This document shows positions 40,372 through 43,819 of a stretch of DNA of 43,819 nucleotides, piece after piece (within the stretch, counting starts at the first letter, position 1; every line of letters starts with the position of its first letter). The stretch lies in the NCBI GenBank assembly GCA_031287095.1, contig JAITTG010000018.1, positions 1 to 43,819 on the forward strand, written 5' to 3'. Position numbers and translations under genes: made by a program. The notes beneath the pieces were generated by a model, which had not been told where the DNA came from, ran no database searches, and worked only from the letters and a program-made list of their open reading frames with translations. The DNA comes from Candidatus Parendomicrobium reticulitermitis (GTDB taxonomy: Bacteria > Elusimicrobiota > Endomicrobiia > Endomicrobiales > Endomicrobiaceae).

Positions 40372-41940
40372 ATGAAGAATTTACCAATAGGAATTCAATC
40401 ATTTAGTAAATTAAGGACAAATTCCAATGATTATTTGTATGTTGATAAAACGCGGCATATTTATAATATGGTTAGCGAGGGAAATGTTTATTTCCTATCC
40501 CGTCCGCGTCGTTTTGGCAAATCGCTTTTAGTAAGCGCGATGAATGAGCTATTTAACGGCAACAAAGACATTTTTGAAGGTCTTTATATTTACGACAAAT
40601 GGGATTGGACTAAGAAAAATCCCGTTATTAGATTGGATTTTGGGGCAAGGGCTAACAAAACTCCTCAAGATTTAACAATTTCACTATCTGACTTTTTAAA
40701 CTTTGAAGCGTCGGACAACGGTATTAGATTAGAAAGTTCCAAACTTCCAGATAAGTTTGGAGAGTTAATAACAAAACTCCATTTGTCCACGGGTGAAAAA
40801 GTAGTAGTTTTGATAGATGAATACGACAAACCTATAATTGACAATATGTCTCAATTGGAAGTTGCTGAAAGCAATAAAAGACTTCTTCACGATTTCTATC
40901 AAGTTTTAAAAGCAGAAGACGACCATCTAAGATTTGTCTTTATGACGGGTGTGTCAAAATTTGCCGGCTTATCGGTATTTTCAGCCTTAAATAATATCAA
41001 CGATATAACAATTGATGCAAAATATGCCGCAATATGCGGATACACGCAAGAGGAATTGGAAAGCGTTTTTAGCGAGCATATAAAAGCGGCGGCTAAAGTT
41101 TTCGGTTATAGTCAGAAAAATTTGATGGATACTATTCGTTCAAGATATGATGGGTATAGTTGGGACGGCGAAATAACTGTATATAACCCGTTTTCAACGC
41201 TGCTATTTTTTGACAAGAGAGTATTTGATAGTTATTGGTTTGCTACGGGAACTCCTACTTTTTTGATAGACATGATAAAAAACAGAAATCAAGTGACGGA
41301 TATTTTAGAGCCTCAGGAAGTTGGAAAGAATTTCTTCAAGAGCGCGGATGTTGGAGATATGGACGATTTGTCCCTGCTATTTCAAACTGGATATTTAACG
41401 ATAAAAAGTAAAAAAAGGGGTATAGACAATATATATACGCTTGGAATGCCGAACTTAGAAGTTAGAGAAGCATTTTTAGAAAATTTGCTAAGTTCATATA
41501 GTAAATATCCGGCGGGCAAAGTTCCTATTTTAAGAGATAAGATGCAAGCGCAGATACGAAATAGCGACGAACAGGGTTTGGAGCAGAGTTTTAGATTATT
41601 GTATGCGTATATCCCGTATTTATTAAAGATAGAAAATGAGAAATACTATCAATCGATGTTTTTAGTGATGCTTGCGTTATTGGGTTTTGACATTTATGGC
41701 GAGATGTTGACTAATGCCGGCAGAATAGACGCCGTATTGAGGCTGTCTGATTTTGTTGTGATATCTGAGTTCAAATACAGCGCAGAAAAGTCTCTTGAAG
41801 AGATGACGCAGGCAGCCATTGAACAAATCATTGATAAAAAATATTACGAAAGATTTCTTGACAAGACTATTATAATGTTAGGAGTTGCTTTTAACGGCAA
41901 AGATGTCAAATGCAAAATGGAAAAACTAAAAATCAAATGA
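40372..41940 (+). CDS. AAA-ATPase-like / DUF1703 (PD-(D/E)XK) protein
   Basis: This protein of 522 aa has the N-terminal AAA-ATPase-like domain (PF09820): IGIQSFSKLR, YVDKT at about 24-28, a Walker A-like SRPRRFGKS at 43-51 and Walker B VVLIDEYDKP at 145-154. The C-terminal DUF1703 nuclease-like domain (PF08011) contains NAGRIDAVLRLSDFVVISEFKYS, where the D and the E-x-K are the PD-(D/E)XK-type catalytic residues. Such genes are often multi-copy in gut anaerobes; defence or mobile-element roles are suspected but not established. ATGGAG precedes the start. Its last bases ATGA also form a possible start for the next reading frame. Confidence 0.9.
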   Translation: MKNLPIGIQSFSKLRTNSNDYLYVDKTRHIYNMVSEGNVYFLSRPRRFGKSLLVSAMNELFNGNKDIFEGLYIYDKWDWTKKNPVIRLDFGARANKTPQDLTISLSDFLNFEASDNGIRLESSKLPDKFGELITKLHLSTGEKVVVLIDEYDKPIIDNMSQLEVAESNKRLLHDFYQVLKAEDDHLRFVFMTGVSKFAGLSVFSALNNINDITIDAKYAAICGYTQEELESVFSEHIKAAAKVFGYSQKNLMDTIRSRYDGYSWDGEITVYNPFSTLLFFDKRVFDSYWFATGTPTFLIDMIKNRNQVTDILEPQEVGKNFFKSADVGDMDDLSLLFQTGYLTIKSKKRGIDNIYTLGMPNLEVREAFLENLLSSYSKYPAGKVPILRDKMQAQIRNSDEQGLEQSFRLLYAYIPYLLKIENEKYYQSMFLVMLALLGFDIYGEMLTNAGRIDAVLRLSDFVVISEFKYSAEKSLEEMTQAAIEQIIDKKYYERFLDKTIIMLGVAFNGKDVKCKMEKLKIK

Positions 41941-43819
41941 AAAAAATAAAACAAATCCTCAAAACAATTTCAAAATATATATCTATATGCGTCTCCGTTT
42001 CAAAACCCGCATCTGTACATGTCTCCGTAGGGGCAGACCCGCGTGTCTGCCCGTCTCAAATAAATTTGCCTCTAAACCGTAAATTTGTCGTCACGGGTTT
42101 TGGATTTGCCATTGCGTGCGTATCCCATGTTTGTGTTGTCATTGCGGGCAAGACCCGCAATCTCCGTCGTTTCCTTTTTTCATCATTCCCGAATGTCTCC
42201 CCAACTCCGTCATTGCCGAGCGTCCCTATCGGAAATCCATTTTCACCGCGGAGCGCGTCGTTGTTTTTTAATCGTCTTTGCCGCCTTTTCTCTCTGCCTT
42301 TGTTTTCGTCTTTAAAATCAAAACTCTCTTTCAAATTTCTTTTAACTGCTTTTATTGTCGTCTTTTTGTCTTTATCTGCTTTTGCCGCTCGACAGTCATA
42401 TACAAGCGGAACTAATACTTTTCCAGTCCCAGCTGGCGGTTTAATATCTGGCAATGGCGGGGGTAATGGCGGAGCTATATATATATCAGGCGCGGCAACG
42501 CAAGTAAATATCAATTTCACAGGCAATGTTGATTTTTATAGAAATGGAGACGGCTCAACGGCAAGCGGCGGCGCTATATATATGAGTGGTGGAAAACTCT
42601 ACTTTAATATCACAGGGACATTGTATTTTAGAGAGAATACAGCGCAAGGCGGTGCAGGAAATGGGGCGGGGGCGATATACTTTACTGGCGATACAGATGT
42701 AACTATGACTGCCGCCAACATTATAATTTACAAGAATCAAGGCGGAACAGACGGCGGGTCATTTGCTTTTAATGGCGGTGGAACGCGCTATTTACAAATA
42801 CCGAACACAGTCAACCGCATTCAAATTTCAAGCAACACTTCAGCATTTGGCGGCGCTATATATGGAAATGGCGGAACAAATTATTTGACATTCATGGCAA
42901 AGATTGTGGAATTTCTTTACAATACTGCTTCCAACAATCCATACAGAGAAGGAGCTGGCGGAGTGATTCAATTCAACGGCGCCGTAGGTAATATAGATTT
43001 TTTTGGCGTTAGCGATGCCAATCGTATAACTGTCAATTACATAGGAAACACAGCAAATTACGGAAATTCGCATGGCGGAGTTTTGGCTTTATATACCGAT
43101 ACAAATTTGCATTACAATTACACAAATTTAGTTTTTAACAATAATCTTTCAATAGTGGATGGCGGAGTTATATGGGCGCAGAGCAATGCTTTAGTGGAAT
43201 TTAAAAACTTTTCATTTAGAGCCGATAATAACAAAGCGCAGTACGGAGGAATCATAGCGTTAGCAGGAAACGCTAGGGTGACCTTTGAAAATGGAAGCAT
43301 AGAGTTCACGAGCAATACTTCTTGGAATAACGCTTCTGTAGGGAACATAAGTCTTGGCGCCAGCAATGTAATGACTTTAACTAATATATCCAGTCTGATA
43401 GGCAGATACAACAAAGCGGGACAAGCGGGATTATTATATTTGCCAAACATTTCATTTAATTTCACAGGGACGACGATGGAATTAACGGGCAACACAGCGT
43501 TTAATGGTAGAGGCGGCGGTTTTTACTTTACGAATTCGACTACGGTATTTAGCGGACAAAACATGACATTTAAGACGAACATGGCGTTGACGGCTATTGG
43601 TCATGGCGGGGCTATATACATAGAGTATTCAAATGCAACATTTGGCGCGCCTCTATCAATGATATTTGACGGAAACAGCGCGGGAGGAAGCGGCGGTGGG
43701 ATGTATTTTTTAAATTCGAGAGCGTATTTTACGCAATCGAACTCGATGCAATTTCTAAACAATATTGCGGCAACAAATGGTGGGGCGATGTATTTTGGGA
43801 ACTCGTATGCGTCGTTTGC
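41937..43819 (+). CDS. Third PMP-like beta-helix protein (pmpC), partial at right edge, with repeat-built N-terminal extension
   Basis: A single frame is open from the ATG at 41937 (overlapping the AAA gene's stop as ATGA) to the window end, 627 codons, with no stop. Residues 1 to about 121 are encoded by dispersed repeats (VGADPRVCPS from the GGGCAGACCC palindrome; FPNVSPTPSLPSV from R8). A classical signal peptide follows at about 122-150 (FKFLLTAFIVVFLSLSAFA, then ARQ). After it come about a dozen GG[A/V/S/G]-type turns (GGAIYISG, GGAIYMSG, GGAIYGNG, GGVIWAQS, GGGFYFTN, GGAMYFGN) with FxxN motifs, as in pmpA/pmpB but without their SISF style and without the SWxGFxxAY cap. The real start may be 41937, the TTG at 42300, or lost. 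No cysteine is seen in the mature part, several in the extension. C-terminal domains are outside the window. Confidence 0.7.
   Translation, partial: MKKIKQILKTISKYISICVSVSKPASVHVSVGADPRVCPSQINLPLNRKFVVTGFGFAIACVSHVCVVIAGKTRNLRRFLFSSFPNVSPTPSLPSVPIGNPFSPRSASLFFNRLCRLFSLPLFSSLKSKLSFKFLLTAFIVVFLSLSAFAARQSYTSGTNTFPVPAGGLISGNGGGNGGAIYISGAATQVNINFTGNVDFYRNGDGSTASGGAIYMSGGKLYFNITGTLYFRENTAQGGAGNGAGAIYFTGDTDVTMTAANIIIYKNQGGTDGGSFAFNGGGTRYLQIPNTVNRIQISSNTSAFGGAIYGNGGTNYLTFMAKIVEFLYNTASNNPYREGAGGVIQFNGAVGNIDFFGVSDANRITVNYIGNTANYGNSHGGVLALYTDTNLHYNYTNLVFNNNLSIVDGGVIWAQSNALVEFKNFSFRADNNKAQYGGIIALAGNARVTFENGSIEFTSNTSWNNASVGNISLGASNVMTLTNISSLIGRYNKAGQAGLLYLPNISFNFTGTTMELTGNTAFNGRGGGFYFTNSTTVFSGQNMTFKTNMALTAIGHGGAIYIEYSNATFGAPLSMIFDGNSAGGSGGGMYFLNSRAYFTQSNSMQFLNNIAATNGGAMYFGNSYASF
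42027..42052. repeat. GGGGCAGACCC...GTCTGCCC palindrome, second copy
   Basis: GTAGGGGCAGACCCGCGTG followed by TCTGCCC matches, inverted, the element inside ygiQ at 12670-12700. Here it is translated (if the long pmpC start is used) as VGADPRVCP. Confidence 0.75.
42141..42161. repeat. ATTGCGGG-CAAGA-CCCGCAAT palindrome
   Basis: A perfect 8-bp inverted repeat, similar in style to the R7 palindromes, lies inside the open frame upstream of the pmpC signal peptide. Confidence 0.65.
42181..42300. repeat. R8 repeat, right copy
   Basis: It is the reverse complement of 36590-36700 with scattered changes (ATTCCCGAATGTCTC, CCCAACTCCGTCATT, ACCGCGGAGCGCGTCGTTG, TTTTCTCTCTGCC). It ends directly where the pmpC signal peptide region begins. 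Confidence 0.75.

Noticed and set aside
42085-42315. 76-codon open frame MSPQLRH... on the plus strand
   Set aside because: It is entirely within repeats R8 and others and in a different frame from the pmpC signal peptide.
1-43819. tRNA or rRNA genes
   Set aside because: None recognised: no T-loop GGTTCGAAT-type motif within a foldable 75-90 base unit was found by eye on either strand. Short GGGTTTGAA-like strings belong to palindromic repeats.

Overview
The window is about 40% GC by eye and comes from a Gram-negative bacterium: it has a TonB-dependent receptor, autotransporter-type barrels, an OmpA-type peptidoglycan anchor and an RND pump. Chlamydia-like GGAI/FxxN repeats, Sel1 proteins, an AAA-ATPase-like/DUF1703 protein and very many dispersed repeats suggest a host-associated anaerobe. 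My best guess is Elusimicrobiota (Endomicrobia-like), with low confidence; no marker gene settles it.

Left end (1-1075): two decayed genes on the minus strand (a formate/nitrite transporter and an HTH protein tail), then repeat-rich spacer. Cobalamin block (about 860-6345): riboswitch plus terminator, btuF-btuC-btuD (ABC uptake), a second cobalamin riboswitch, then the outer-membrane receptor btuB. Copies of a small MITE-like element (R1, 132 bp when full length) sit before btuF, between btuF and btuC, after btuD and inside the btuB riboswitch. Minus-strand block (6.6-13.7 kb): an ACT-domain protein, a PFL/DUF711 protein and two Sel1 proteins in a likely operon, then YgiQ (radical SAM) and a truncated DUF192 protein.

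Giant surface-protein block (14.2-36.6 kb): two consecutive paralogous genes, here pmpA (3715 aa) and pmpB (3626 aa). Each has a signal peptide, about 2900-3000 residues of PMP-like beta-helix, an autotransporter-type barrel, a coiled coil and a C-terminal OmpA/MotB domain. This is the most interesting system in the window: a giant beta-helix fibre apparently displayed through its own barrel and tied to peptidoglycan by its own C-terminus. Right end (36.6-43.8 kb): an orphan RND transporter, an AAA-ATPase/DUF1703 protein, and a third PMP-like gene (pmpC) that runs off the window. The pmpC frame opens at an ATG overlapping the preceding stop codon and passes through about 120 codons of dispersed repeats before its signal peptide.

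A theme across the window is small dispersed palindromic repeats reaching into genes. They supply stop codons (btuF, DUF192, pmpA, rnd), an in-frame insertion (ygiQ), an N-terminal extension (pmpC) and a riboswitch loop insertion (btuB). All reading was by eye; no database search or folding was run. The gene labels pmpA, pmpB and pmpC are only working names.
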